Shown: positions 23,963 to 36,420, counted from the stretch's first letter. The stretch: DNA of 64,000 nt from Anticarsia gemmatalis (GCF_050436995.1 NC_134764.1:9238001-9302000), one strand, 5' to 3'. A program made the numbers and translations. The notes: generated by a model from the sequence alone, not told the origin.

Positions 23963-24306
23963 TTATATTATCCTTATACTTACCTAATCATGTTTCCACG
24001 AGTTTCGGTCTACAACTTTACCTGCAATGGATATTTTTTCGTAATCTTCAGCGAACTTTCAGTTGTGCGTATTCATAGCCTACCGAAATCTAATTAACTT
24101 ATAATTTTATTGCGTTTAGTATAATATTATTAGAATTCGTGACGCTCAAAATCTCGTTGGATTTTCTAGCTATTACCAAATAACCTATCTACACAGCAGG
24201 TGCAATACATTTGATATGAACACACTTTATCTTCATTCATAGCAAGGGATGTTGGTGCAAGTTTATAAATGTCTGATTTTAAAAGCGAGAAGTCCGTATA
24301 GATGAC

Positions 24307-24540
24307 TTGATAAATACTAAAATCCATGATCTATGTGTATTGGAAATAATGATCACTTGCTTTAACGGTGAAAGAAAACATTGTGATGAAACCTTGGATG
24401 ATTTAAATTTGTTTAATACATTAAAATTTATTGAGGGCATGCAGGTCCCCAACTCGCATTTGGCCAGTGTAGTGGACTCCAAGGCCTAAGCCCTCCTTCG
24501 TTTGGGAGGAGACTTCCAGCAGTGGGACAATATTAGGTTA
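24307..24540 (+). mobile_element. LINE/SINE 3' segment of a family common in Lepidoptera
   Basis: The order AAATCCATGATCTATG, CTTTAACGGTGAAAGAAAAC, GCATTTGGCCAGTGTAGTGG, GGAGGAGACTTCCAGCAG, GGGACAATATTAGGTT is a dispersed repeat that I recall widely from lepidopteran genomes. Its class was not settled by eye. Shorter pieces, mostly in the other orientation, are near 44578-44610, 51258-51300, 53615-53705 and 55345-55440, and one is near 50720-50765. Confidence 0.6.
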
Positions 24541-27309
24541 ATTATAAAAATGCATTACCTTAGAAACAAAGGCATAAGAACCTACAAACGCAAAAATCTA
24601 GAACCAAAAATAGCCTCTCTCATGTAGATACAAGTAGCAACAAGAATAAACGGGCCCGTAACAACGCGAGCGAAGATTCAATCTTAACCAAACATATTGA
24701 ATCTGTTCGGTTAGCCGAGACAAAAGTGTCTTCTTGAATTTATAGAAAATTCGCCAAAGAAAAATCTTTGAAAGAACAATCTTGGTGCAGTTGATTTCGT
24801 TATGGGAAAGCTTGGATTGGATAGAGTTGGATTTCAAATGAGTATGTGTGAAATTGGATTTTAGAAATCGAAAAGTTAAAAAAGAAATTGAACAGGTAAT
24901 GGGCTGAGTAACCAGCTCCGATAGTTCGTATTTAATAAAAAGAATACCTGTGTCTTTAGTAATTTGCAATATTATAGTTGATAATTTTTTTTTCTTGTCA
25001 CATAATTGACGTTTAGTCTTCAGCGCTAATTCTTGGCTACTCCTTGCATGATTAATTATTGTATCAATTACATTGTAAATCATTAAGTGATTGAATAGAG
25101 TGGCCGTGAGTTTCTTGCTAGCTCTTCTCATAAGGCTTTACACCCTTGAAATTAACACCACAGATTAAGTAATTGCAAAAACTGTCATAAGAGTTATTTC
25201 AACATTTGATATAATACAGGTGTATATGAATAAATTATGTAATTTTTGACTCAATCAAAATAAAATGTTCGCATGGGTTCTACATGCAGCCTTTAGAAAA
25301 TGTTAGATCATTGTTTTAGCTATAATCAATACCGAGTTTTCTGAAGTGCTACGATTCGAAATATATGTTTACTAATATTGTGCTACATTGGATGCTGACG
25401 TAAACATTTTAATAAAAATATTTATTATACGTCGGCAAAAAAAGCAATTTATTCAATCAACTTCCAAAGAAACAAGCCAAAATTTTATTTCCAAGAACCG
25501 ATCATGTTTGTAACATAAAAGAAAAAGAACATTTTCACATACATTACGCAGCCAATTTATTTCTTCTTCCGTTAGAAATGTCTACAAAACGAAAGTAGTT
25601 TGGTGAATTATCATATAAAACCAATAAACTGTTGAACATGACAGTGAATAAAGCTCCCATCTATTTTAATATACGCTACTATTTGTCTTATTCAAACGTT
25701 TCACCCTTTAAGATCAGTATTTGTATGTAAGCCTCGGTATTCTGTAGCCCTCAATTTCGTGTCTGTATATTTTGTTGTCTTGTATGTATCAAAATAGTGA
25801 CAAAATCTTCTTATTTTTATTGTAAAAGGTTCTTTCCTATTGCACGAGAGCCTTAAAAACGTACGGTGTCCAATCGCTAAGAATTGGTAGTGTGGCCTTT
25901 ATAGTGTTCCTTCTTTCATTTACAATAATGTTCATTTTCAAAAAGACGTGATTTTATTAATTAACTTAGTATCAAAGACACACATTTCACAATAAGACAA
26001 AAGTTATGGTTGTCGTGGAATATCGTACGTAAAGAACTTGAACGTACCTCGTCTTCAATTGTTTATTTTTTAAATTACCTCGAGTCTTAAAGGTATCTAG
26101 AATGCATTTCCACCCATGTAAGCTAGCTCATGTTGTGGTGGCTAGTAATCTTGATTCTTTCATACTTACTTTTGACTATAATAGTTAAAAACCAGAAGAT
26201 AAGTGGTTATTATGGCTCCCAAGTTGGATATCTTGGTAAATCACCTGCTATAATGCCAATTTAACTTGCCTATCAGAGCCCAAATCGGCAACTTAAGAAG
26301 CACTCAATAATACTTGACTTGATAAAGCATACTGTAAAGATTATATTGTTCACTTTCCCCTAGAACTGAAGGAAAAGATGCTTTGATGTTAATTTTTCCT
26401 TTGTGTAACGAAACGTGTCAAGTGTAACACGTTTTACAAAGGAATTCGGGTATAGAAAAACAAATTATATTTGGTTCTGCGAATATATTTTTTAGGTATA
26501 CAAAAGTGGTCAGAGATCTGTTTGCAAATATTTAAGTATCGTAAATATTTTATACAGAAAACATTTTTGGATCTTGAAAGTAATAAGTTCCTAATTTAAG
26601 GAGCGACTTTAATTATTTACTCGTAGTTTTAAACTTATTGCAAAACAACTACAGGGATTATCTTCTCTCACGCATATCAAATGTTATTGTCTTCAGTAGC
26701 AATACGTAAATCAAAGATCTATTCGTGGCTCTCTACATTTGAGATACTGTATACCTTATTATGTACTATATATCTACTCTTGCATTAAGAATGTTCGTCA
26801 CGTAAATCTTGGATATTTTTTCAAGTTTTATCATATTTCAAAGATTATATACTTATACTTACTCATACTTACGTCCAAAATGTCAGCTAAATTCAGTTGA
26901 ATGTAGTAATGGTGTGATTTTAAATTCTGTACGTGTCTATAAATTCAACACTAATCTTGCTTGAATATCTCGAGAAAATATCATCAAATTACTAGCGCAT
27001 GATGATTTTGATATTTTAATGCAGCAATAATATTATCATTTATTGCCTTCGAAAGTGTTTCATTTTTTAATTTAGGTCTAGTAATTTACTAACATATACT
27101 AAATATCAACGAAGCAACTATTTTACACGTCATATTATTGTTCAATTCATTCATTCTGACAATATGTTTTTGCATTTGTTTATCAGAATGTACAAAAATG
27201 TATATTTTTTATGATATATTGCAACAAATACTAGGTAATTCATTAGTACCCATTGCACTAAGTATGTGTTGCATAGAAATGAAAATACGTATAACAATTT
27301 TCATATTTT
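24541..27309. other. Gene-free stretch downstream of the potassium channel gene
   Basis: No gene is supported. The minus-strand frame 24598-25131 (177 codons) has no recognisable domain. Confidence 0.45.
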
Positions 27310-27315
27310 TTTATT
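27310..27315 (-). promoter_or_regulatory. Possible polyadenylation signal of the K+ channel gene
   Basis: AATAAA on the minus strand, about 550 nt after the UGA stop and about 280 nt after the end of the in-frame extension. It is the first good signal noticed after the extension. Confidence 0.4.
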
Positions 27316-27592
27316 AAACTGATAATTTTTACAAAGAAACTATTCACATGAAAATCATTACAGTTACCTTGATATTAACAGTTGACAAATAGATCCGATA
27401 AAAGATGTCACACATCATTTTCTATCACTAATAATTACAATATTTACAACAATATTTACATTTAATACAATCGAAAAAAGTAAATTCGACAAAGACCATT
27501 ATGATATTCCATAAAATTTGTATAACTAAGAATTCACAGCCAGAAAAATTAATAGAAAAAAATAATCGAAAAATTTCATCAAGTCTTTTAGA

Positions 27593-27862
27593 TTATGTTG
27601 TATTAACGTGTTCCAGCATTTCGGGGAGCACGTTATACGCAACCATATTACCAAAACCTTTAGGTTCTTTTTTGGTTACTATGGCAACTATTTCTTCTTC
27701 GGGGGGAGGCGGCGGAAACTCAGCATTAGGGTCAACGGCCGTCGAAATATCATCTACACTAAGAACTACCTCCCTATTGTCGATTTCGATTCTGTTACGT
27801 TCTAAAGTACTATCCTCCATTATACTATACAAGTTTTCTGACTTACTCTTATTATACATTTG
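27593..27862 (-). CDS. In-frame 89-codon extension behind the K+ channel UGA stop
   Basis: The frame of the channel continues directly past TGA (27865-27863) as CAA ATG ... for 89 sense codons to the stop at 27593. The predicted peptide has acidic and proline-rich parts (P-P-P-P-P-E-E-E) and I-V-T-K-K-E-P-K-G-F-G-N. That composition is not expected from AT-rich untranslated sequence. The stop is followed by C (UGA-C), a context known to favour readthrough. It could be a readthrough C-terminal extension, a tail cut off by a recent nonsense mutation, or an exon reached by alternative splicing. No homology is claimed. Confidence 0.45.
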   Translation of the reverse strand, partial: QMYNKSKSENLYSIMEDSTLERNRIEIDNREVVLSVDDISTAVDPNAEFPPPPPEEEIVAIVTKKEPKGFGNMVAYNVLPEMLEHVNTT

Positions 27863-29972
27863 TCAGGAATTCATATAAAATGGATCACTAATATTGACTC
27901 CATCATTGACTGTGTTTCCCTTTTGGGACCATTGCTTTTGTTGATGCTTTATCCTGTAGATAATTTCATCGTGTATAACACCGAAACACATAGCTGTTAA
28001 AGCTAAACCCGTGAGGGTGTACGCAGAACAAAACCAAAGGGTTGTTGACCTGATTGTGTAGTACCTAACCCCGTTAATATTGGTGTAACTCATACCAGGA
28101 ACGATGTTACCGAAACCAATAGTACTCAAGGCCATAAAACAAAAATAGAAGCCGTCTATAATACCCAAATTATCTATTTTATACAAAACGATTGCTCCAA
28201 TAACAATGTAAATGAAAATTGCTGCAAGACACAAAAGAACAGGAGCTAGAATACTTAGCCCATGCATTGATAACTTAGAATCTGTATCAGGCCAACTAAT
28301 AATATCATCTTTGGCTGTACTAGTTGTGGGTCTTTCTGACAAAGATAAGTCTTTTTGACTATCTGGTTTTAACACGTAACATTCCTCTGTAGGTGTCTTG
28401 CTAGTATTCTGACTGTTAAGCATTTCTTCTTGTTGTCTTTTCAGCTTCATTCTTCGTTCTTTCTCTGCCATTCTTCTCTCGTCGTAGCAGCAGTAGCCGC
28501 AGTTGGAACAGAGGCAGCAGCAGAGGGCGCGGCTGAAGACGCTTCGAGCCATTTTGGAGAGGAGAGACCCGACGCTTGATAAGTAGACCAAGGTGAGTGG
28601 GATCCCGATCAATGCGTAGATGATGGTGACGCCTTTTCCGAGGATCGTTCTTGGTGCTATGTTGCCGTAACCTGATGAAAAAAAAAGTATTTTGTGAGTT
28701 ATCTATAAAAAAAAATATGTTAAAGGTGGTTATAGTATGGGTCTGAACAGTATTGATTATAAATTGCACTTAGGGCCATATATCTATAATTTTTCTTTCA
28801 AAAACAATTGGTTAACTAGCAATGAGTAGCTAACTCAATCGTAACTTCTTAAAAAATCGGTCTGTTACATAACCTAAACTGAATGAAAACTGTAGAACCC
28901 AATGACTAACAAAAAGCAATCATTAGATCGTGTCTAATTGACTGATAGACTTTGAAGTAATAAATAACGGTTCAGTAGAAAATTCAATATTTCGCTTTCT
29001 CCCATCCAAAGTTCATTATTACTAAAACAATAAAGGCCGGTGACATTGTAATATTTTAATTGGCCACTATTACAATCCTTTAACTTCTATCCTGAAGCCT
29101 TTTTGTAATCTCGTAACATTTTCTCTATATAAAATCTATTGTCTTTATATTCAGACGTTTATTTCATAAACTACATCGTTGAACTCTGCAAAGAAAATAA
29201 AATTAAACCAAGCGAAATTTTAGCTTCAACTTAGTACAAAGTCCTCACCTATAGTTGTTAAAACAGTTAGTGAGTAGAAAAACGCTAGCGCCAAATTCCA
29301 CTCGTGTTCTTCGTAATGGTTGGCTAGATCGCTCCCGAACTCCCCGAGAGCCATCTCTCTGTAACTAACGCCATATTGCGACGCCATCTCTGTCGTCACC
29401 CTCTGAACCAACTCGTTTTGGAACTTCAAAATCTCCTGAGCAGCCAACCTCGTCCAATTTTCTCTATACAAGATATTAAGAGACACAGTTATCTCCCAAA
29501 TATTTTCCACAGCCCTGCTCCTGGCGTCCCAAAAATAATTTGCCGACAATGTCAGATTTCCATAATCGTAGTCGTCGTCTGACTTTTTATGCGTACTATT
29601 ACTATCTTTGTGGCTTAATTTCTGTCTGTCTGGTAATATTCTCGGCCTCGCCGGTACCTCTGCGCCGCCTTCTATTGCGAGAAAAATGAATGATCCGAGA
29701 AACGTATATGCTAAAAGTACAACGAATATTACGACGTTTGTGAGGGATCCAATAATGAATTGTTTTCTTCTATATTTGGTAGTTTTGAAGCAAAAGCAAC
29801 AAACAACTTTTTGCCGCGGTGTTTGTGCTCTTTTTCTGCTATTAGATACCATGGAGTCGCCGTCTTGGCATCTGTCCAAAGGGATCCCCCCATTTAGGGA
29901 GGGCTTTGCCAACGTGTACTGTTCGAAACGGGTGATTGCTTCTTTGTCCAATACTACATGATCTATATCCAT
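27863..29972 (-). CDS. Two-pore-domain (K2P, TWiK-type) potassium channel, 510 aa (spliced 29972-29249, 28671-27863)
   Basis: This is a plasma-membrane leak K+ channel. The exon 1 donor ATAG|GTGAGG and the exon 2 acceptor CATCAG|GTTACG, joined in phase 1, rebuild the first selectivity filter T-T-I-G-Y-G (residues 239-244). M1 is at about 72-100, followed by a long extracellular loop with N-x-S/T sites (N-S-T, N-L-T, N-W-T). P1 is at about 225-245 and M2 at about 253-285. The cytosolic loop has a cysteine cluster (292-303) and a charged E-R-R-M...K-R-Q-Q-E-E helix. M3 is at about 378-404, P2 has filter S-T-I-G-F-G (424-429), and M4 is at about 450-473. Two pore loops in one chain define the K2P family, in which two subunits form the pore. 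The start is supported by an in-frame TAA 9 nt upstream. A sandman/TWiK-like relation is plausible, but no symbol is assigned. The stop is UGA-C (see the extension entry). Confidence 0.92.
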
Positions 29973-30021
29973 TTTGCGCTGTTAAGCTCTATGTTTTCGT
30001 GACTTCATTATATACAATCAT
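29973..30021 (-). promoter_or_regulatory. 5' UTR segment with a short upstream ORF
   Basis: A good acceptor (TTTGTTTCAG on the minus strand) ends at 30022, so a 5' UTR intron probably lies upstream and the first exon was not located. The exon would open with ATG (30021), starting an uORF of ten codons that ends in TAG at 29989, 16 nt before the channel start. This would lower translation of the channel if this exon form is used. Confidence 0.45.
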
Positions 30022-31208
30022 CTGAAACAAAGAAAAGATACAATTAGTAACATGACAAGGTTATTTTATTTGTGTTATGGGAACGGTTCATTTCATTATT
30101 CAGAGGGGTGATTGACTTGAACAGATATGTATAAACATTCATCGTTCTAGTTTAGCAGAACATTTTAAGAATCATTTTTAGCTCATACAAATTGCATTAC
30201 ATACACGGCAACCATGCTAGCCAAGATATTAAAAACCTATACATCCAGACCAAACATAATTTTGAAGTTTTACATCGCAATACTATCAATATAACGTACA
30301 TTTCACTTGCTATATATGTACGCAAAAGAGTATCAAATACATTCACATTTTCCTAAATACAGTTTACTACCACTCAACAGAACTACATAAAACTAAAACA
30401 AATTCTCACAAAACCATTTCTTTAAACCACCCTAGATAACTTGTTTCTTGAAGATATCGAGCGTCCATTAATCATTCCTTTAAGTCTATACTTCTTCATT
30501 TGTCACCTATACCCCGGCTAAAGAGACTTTGAAAAATGACTGGCCTCTTAAGAGCGTTTACATCAACTCAAATGCGGTTATAACTTAGTACTTTTAAGTG
30601 TTTTGAAACTGAATATTCGATAGTTTAGCTGTGAATGTTTTTGTGAATGTAGACTAATGTAGAGATGTATTAAACCTTACTATCTGAGCAAGAAAATGCA
30701 GTCAAGAATCGAATCGAACATATTCATGCTCGTTATATCCGAATGTGTAAGCAGAATTGCATAGAATAGATAACATTCGCGTTTAGTTATTATATTTTTA
30801 TTTCTTGCGTTCCGAAAGTCCCCAGGACTTTTTAGCTATTTTATTTCTGTAAAAGAACTGCACAAGTATCTGAAACCAAGGGTGCTATTAGCAAAATTCT
30901 AAAAATAAATTGAATAACCCAGTTTGCATCTAACCCGAGACCCCTTAGTTAACAGTCGCAGACAGTACCACTCGGGTTTCATTGACTTTCCAAAATTAAT
31001 TTAACTTATGAAAAAGAAATTAATATGAAATAGTTTTCCTAAACTACACTCCCAACCCTAGAGCGCACCTGTCAATGCTCTATTCATATAACAGCTTGAG
31101 TGACATTTAATTAAAATACTGCTGACCACGGTCCAATGAGTCCGTGATGATATTCAAGTAAGCCGTGGTTAATTAATACGAGTGTCAGTTTTATATGGAG
31201 CGAGAAGC
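30022..31208. other. Gene-free stretch upstream of the K+ channel
   Basis: Nothing recognised. It probably belongs to a 5' UTR intron or upstream region of the channel gene. Confidence 0.4.
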
Positions 31209-31340
31209 ACGATTTTCTACAGGAGTATCGAGAGTTTGACATTTAAAATTTACTTTGAAATTCGTTCTAATGGCGTCCACTAGAGGCGCTGATCAGTTAT
31301 TCGTACAGAATTTGACGATGACTAGCGATTTGTCGAGTGG
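31209..31340. repeat. Dispersed repeat copy (inverted relative to 16228-16383)
   Basis: Contains GATTTTCTACAGGAGTATCGAG, GTTTGACATTTAAAAT and ACTAGAGGCGCTGATCA, the complement order of 16228-16383. Confidence 0.6.
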
Positions 31341-31423
31341 TCATAGTGGCAGGAGATTGTTCTGCAAATTCTATTCTATGAAAGAAGTAGAAGTTTATGA
31401 AGATTGGAATTTTGATGAAATTA

Positions 31424-31578
31424 CTAGCTGAGCCACGCGGCTCTGATTGCGTACAAGCTAGTATCCTTTAATATGGGTCTGCGTTTAATCCTAAATCTTC
31501 AACTATATTTGTGCTTACTTTCATCAGAATCGGCTCAGTAAGGTAAGAAAGTGTGACAAATAAACAATTCGATAAAGA
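31424..31578 (-). mobile_element. Short Helitron-like element
   Basis: The plus-strand left edge A|CTAGCTGAGCC with a GAGCC-ACGC-GGCTC hairpin looks like a Helitron 3' end on the minus strand (hairpin, then CTAG). It contains CATCAGAATCGGCTCAGTAAG, typical of such elements. The right edge AAAGA|T is tentative. Confidence 0.5.
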
Positions 31579-33468
31579 TTTTCCGTGATATTATAATTAC
31601 CCGATTATCCAATCAAACAGTCTTATGATTTAATTGCGATAAACAGGTAAAAATCTTTCCCAAAAATCGGCACAGTCAAATAAAACTAATTAAAGTATCT
31701 CAAATTGGTCTAATCTACTTGGGCTTCTAAGGTTTCTTTGACAAAAGTGGCTTTTATGTTCCTAATAAACTCTGTCATTATATAAAAGACGGGAAGGAAC
31801 CTGTTATAGTGATATTCACATTTTGAAGAAATAATTTGAGTTCCTAGAATTTCGTTAAGGTGAATAATGTGGTTTAAGTGCTACTTTATTGGTGTAAATT
31901 ACTCAAGCTTGTTAAATAATGTACCAATGAAGAACATTATGCCAGATACAATATAGAACTGACATAAAAATAATGAAAACCGATTTTGGCGTTTACCATG
32001 TCGTTGTCATATCGTTTGCGTAGCTATCACCAAATACGAATAACACTCCAATAATATTTTGCCCAACCCAGACATCAAAACTGGAACCTCGAAGGCACAG
32101 TTAATACCTTACCTACTAATACTAACACCTTGTGTAACCAACCAACTGTAAATCGAATAAAAAGAAGAGATATCGAAAGAAAATATTATTATTCTGTAAT
32201 CAATTTCAAGGTAAAACTCTTTAACAATTTTAACTCCCAATACTTGTGAAATTCGAAAGAAAATCTCTGTTTACAATATAATAATACTTCTTGGTCGTAT
32301 CAAATCTTAAGAGGGTGAAGTTTTTCACTTATTTGTAAAAGGGGTACGATGAGAAGTTTAGTTATCAGTTCTTAAAAACTTTTATTTGAGAGATTGATAT
32401 TTAGGATTGCGTAGCAACACAGGTGAGGGAACATCCTTTTTAAAAACAACACTGCTTGGGCTTAGCCCTATATCGTTCTAGGTGTGACTGCTGATCACAA
32501 AGGCTCGGGTTTGGTTACGGATCGGACAACTTAAAGTAAAATATTTGTATAGTAACTCGGAGTTTGACAACTTATCTTTTAGTAACCTATAGAGAATACA
32601 AAAATATTTAATTTAGTACAACTGTTTAATGCTCTCTATCTCAATCAAAATAAAATTAACGAACAACTTCCAATTCCACCACGTTTTAATCCGAAATTAA
32701 TTAAGTTTTATCAAAGTTCCCCCAAAAATACTAAACTTGTAATCGTAATAAATCATGAAGTTTATGAAACTGATATTAACTTGAAACTTAGAAGCTAATA
32801 ATAACTGATTATAATTTAATCTTTTCTATTAGAACTGTCTTGTCTGAATTAAATATTGCATTTGATAATTACTTTAAACTATTGAAGATTCTTTTGATGT
32901 GTTTGATCCTATTGTTATTTTTGAATGGTGAAATGATTTTAACATCATTGACATAATTGATTAATTGTTAATTAACATAAGGTAAAGGTCGCAATATGGA
33001 TTGGTTTATAGTAGGTCGAAAGAAACTGCTGTCGCTCACGATGATGATGATGATAATGAATATAATAATATATTGAAGTTAACACAGCTACTACGGCGCC
33101 CCGTCTTTATTTCGATAACAAATATTTCATTCTTATTGATATGTATTTATCACACATCCATACATATTGCCTTATAATTTAATGTAGTTATTGATCGCAA
33201 AACCTTTTTCCAAGCTCTATAAGCTTCGCTGAGAAATTATCTGTAACTTAAGATTTATTCAAATATTTTCGACGAATTATTAGCATGTCAGTTGTGTCAC
33301 AAAAACAAATAATCACAAGTGAAGTCACATACCGGAGCTAGTTAAAAAAACAAACGTATTTCGTATTTCCTTTGATCTTCATATATTTGAACTGAAAGAA
33401 TACATAATTCACACCAAAACATTTCCCTGTTTGATAGATGAACGCCTGAAGATTTTGTTTATAAGGCA
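31579..33468. other. Gene-free stretch
   Basis: No gene recognised. There is a short GAT microsatellite at about 33040-33057. Confidence 0.45.
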
Positions 33469-33545
33469 CTAGCTTTTGTTCGCGGCTTCACCTCCCTATA
33501 TTTTGTTTGATAAAATACTAACAAATGTCTTTTTGTAAAGGAATC
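33469..33545 (-). mobile_element. Helitron 3'-end-like fragment
   Basis: CTAGCTTTTGTTCGCGGCTT at 33469 matches, in reverse, the Helitron 3' end seen at 55629-55632 (CGCGGAC...GTCGC then CAAAAGCTAG). The rest of the element cannot be delimited. Confidence 0.4.
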
Positions 33546-34986
33546 AGTGCTTCACTTAGTCATAAATCTGTGTAGTCGATATTTTAATAATTTTGCAAAA
33601 CACATTTCTTTTGGACGGACGTCTAGTTACAGCGGCCAGTTTCAATAAAACTAGCTACATGTTTACCTGATTATAGTAGCCCATTGTGTATACAAAATTC
33701 ACCCAGTAAATAAAAATTTGACGTAAAACGACAAAACATACGCTCTCCAAAGCAGTTGAGATTTGTAACCCCAACTTTCATACTATAAGTAAACATACCT
33801 AAGAATGTTTTGTCAAAAAACTCAAGCCCAACTTTCTGAACCTCTACTTTTTAAATAGTTATAGCTCTCAGTCTAGACTTACGTTGCACCACAAAAGCCA
33901 GTAAAAGCAAACAAACAAACTTCCACAGTTATAGTGAAAGAGATTTGTTTTCAAAACACGTATTAACTGTTTCATCTGAAGGTATCGAATAAAATACGTC
34001 CATACGTTCGTGTGGGTAGAGATGAATTGTGTACTTACTCAGGTAAGGTTTTTGTGTTATTTAAAGGTACAAACTTTGTGAATATTTAGGACTTCGTTAT
34101 TGTAGATAGCTTTAGGAGAACTACATAGTGTTTAAGTTTTAAAATGAGCATAGGAATAAAGAACAATTCAAATTCGAAATATTTAAAAGTTCTCAAGCTG
34201 CTAAATAATTGGGTTATAAACGCTTGAAGGGCTGGATCAAAGTAGATAGACAACTCGTTGATATCTTTAAGTGTAATGCTTAAGTGTGACTAAAACATTC
34301 ACATAATTTAAAATTAAGACTCAATTATGAATCCGCATAATAACTCAGGTTGTTAGTCGTAGCACCGCATTTTTTGTTAAATTACTATAACAGTTACTCA
34401 AACGAAACCAAACCAAAAGAACAATAAATCCGTAGAATATTTAGAAAGATAATTAGTAATTTTTAAATATCAAACAATCCACGCCAAAAATATACTCAAA
34501 AACGTGCAAGCTGATCTACAAAATGCTCCAAAACAACACTATACCCCATACTAAATTCGAGAACAAACACCTTCTTTATAAACCGATGCAAAACATTTCC
34601 CAAAAACATCTATCGAACGAAAATCACAACCAAAACACACCATACACATATAGATATTACGAACTACTTGTGTTCAGGAAACACACACCTTATGAGGGTG
34701 AAATATCGTCGTATTGATAGGCTGTATTCACACCGTATAGAGTACTGCCATGTGACGGAATCATATTTCAAGCAAGTGAATAGCAGATGTTGGGTTTGAT
34801 GGTTTGTGTGTGACTGTGTATAGGTGTTGTGCATGACGCAGTCAAATTATTGATGTATGCAACGAGAGATCTTGCGTAATGTGTCGTGAAAATGTTGTTT
34901 GTAAATTGTAAAAATACTCAGCCTTGAATTATTTTAAGGTTTAGATATCGTATAAGAATAAAGAATATAAAGTATCTGTATTGACA
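33546..34986. other. Gene-free stretch
   Basis: No gene or element recognised. Confidence 0.4.
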
Positions 34987-35044
34987 GCCTTGGATCAATA
35001 TACCTACTTCATCATTGGATGATGTAGGTATATTGATCCAAGGC
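34987..35044. repeat. 27-bp hairpin with ATTG loop
   Basis: Positions 34987-35013 (GCCTTGGATCAATATACCTAC then T-TCATC) pair with 35018-35044 with one mismatch around a 4-nt loop. Confidence 0.9.
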
Positions 35045-36310
35045 AAAAGCTGTATTGTGACAAACTTCTGATTGGGAATAAAAAAAATAATGACGCCATA
35101 AAATGATTTGAATTGATTATGAAATCAAGAAAGCGAGATTTTTTCAGTCACCAAAATAACATTGTTAGATGACGACACAATTAACACCTACAAAAAAATA
35201 AAGAACAGAATAATTCTTAACAACATAATAACATATTAGTTACGTATGAATCTTTATTCAGAAATAAACCTGTCCATAGAACCGCAGCATTCCCTAAAGA
35301 TCATACGAAACAAGTTCGAGAGTGTCCATCGACAGTTCCTAAAGAACTACTAGTACAAAAGCAACAGAAATCTCAAGAAACGACAAAAGAAAATAAAGTA
35401 AAGTGATCGAGAGACAGACCGGAAAACGTACTGTAAGATATCCTTCCACTGAATGTACAGACAATTTGTACAAGACTTCGGATACAAGTTGTTCAAATAA
35501 AGAATTTGTATTGACAAAACTTCTTGTGCGTCATTGTGATCTTAATTTTCAAACATTTAAGTATCTGTCAAAACTTTAAAATGTGATATTAGAAAAAAAC
35601 TTTCTATTTTTGGGAGTATAGCAGTTCTTGAACATCTACAGTTAATGTAAAAGTTATTTTTTTAGTGTGTTACGTTTTCACATTCACACTAGTGAACCGA
35701 TTTTGACAAAATTCTACAAGAGGGTAGCATAAAACAATATATGCTTGTTTACCATCTAAAAAGCTTGTGAAGCTACGGGCTTATGATCTAATAAATTGGA
35801 TATCACACAGACATCTGCTCCAGTAGGGTATAAAACCGCAAATTCTAAAATTCCCTTCACTCCGAATTAAACAATGTATTTAAAACTTTAAAATCCCCAT
35901 CACAGAACAAACTTCAACAATAAAAAATACGACTTCACAGGTGTACAACCAGTTAAAACAAGATAAAACTGGCGGCAACTCGCTAAATCCGGCGCGAACT
36001 GGTTTAAACAGATTTTAACTAGTGGACGGGAGCGCCAATTTGCGGAAAGCGATATTTGTGGCTCATTTAACGACGGCATGTTGGCAACAATGCGTTTGCG
36101 TGTAAACAACGTACTTTTCAGTAACATGATTCTCATTTGGTACTTGATGTAATTGTCTGATTACTTTGTGCTATTTATTATCTTTTAAAACGTTTTTACT
36201 GTGTAAATTCTTTGGAGTGTTCGGTGAAATATTTGCACTTTGTGTAATTGATAGCTTTGTGGGAGTTAACGAGTTAACAAAAAGCTTCAGGTTTTAAAAG
36301 GTAGTATTGT
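35045..36310. other. Gene-free stretch with a GC-richer patch
   Basis: Mostly AT-rich. At about 35940-36110 is a patch richer in GC (CTGGCGGCAACTCGC, GGCGCGAACTGG, GGGAGCGCCAATTTGCGG) that stands out. It could be a first exon or promoter, for example of the K+ channel gene 6 kb away on the minus strand, but this is a guess. Confidence 0.3.
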
Positions 36311-36420
36311 AGCGCGATTTATACAGGCGGTACTATCAAGTATCGTAAGTTTGACATTTAGTATGTGCTGCAAAATAGTTCATACAAAATTTCTCGATAG
36401 CTAGCCGGTAGTCGACAGCC
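36311..36420. repeat. Dispersed repeat copy
   Basis: AGCGCGATTTATACAGG...GTTTGACATTT...TTTCTCGATAGCTAGCCGGT matches the family at 16228-16383 and 31209-31340 (same orientation as 31209). Confidence 0.6.

Noticed and set aside
24598..25131. 177-codon minus-strand frame
   Set aside because: No recognisable domain, biased to K/L/I/S as in AT-rich chance frames, and no convincing splice or start context.
27501..27878. 125-codon plus-strand frame opposite the K+ channel extension
   Set aside because: It is the antisense of the in-frame extension. Serine/leucine-rich composition follows from the acidic sense strand.
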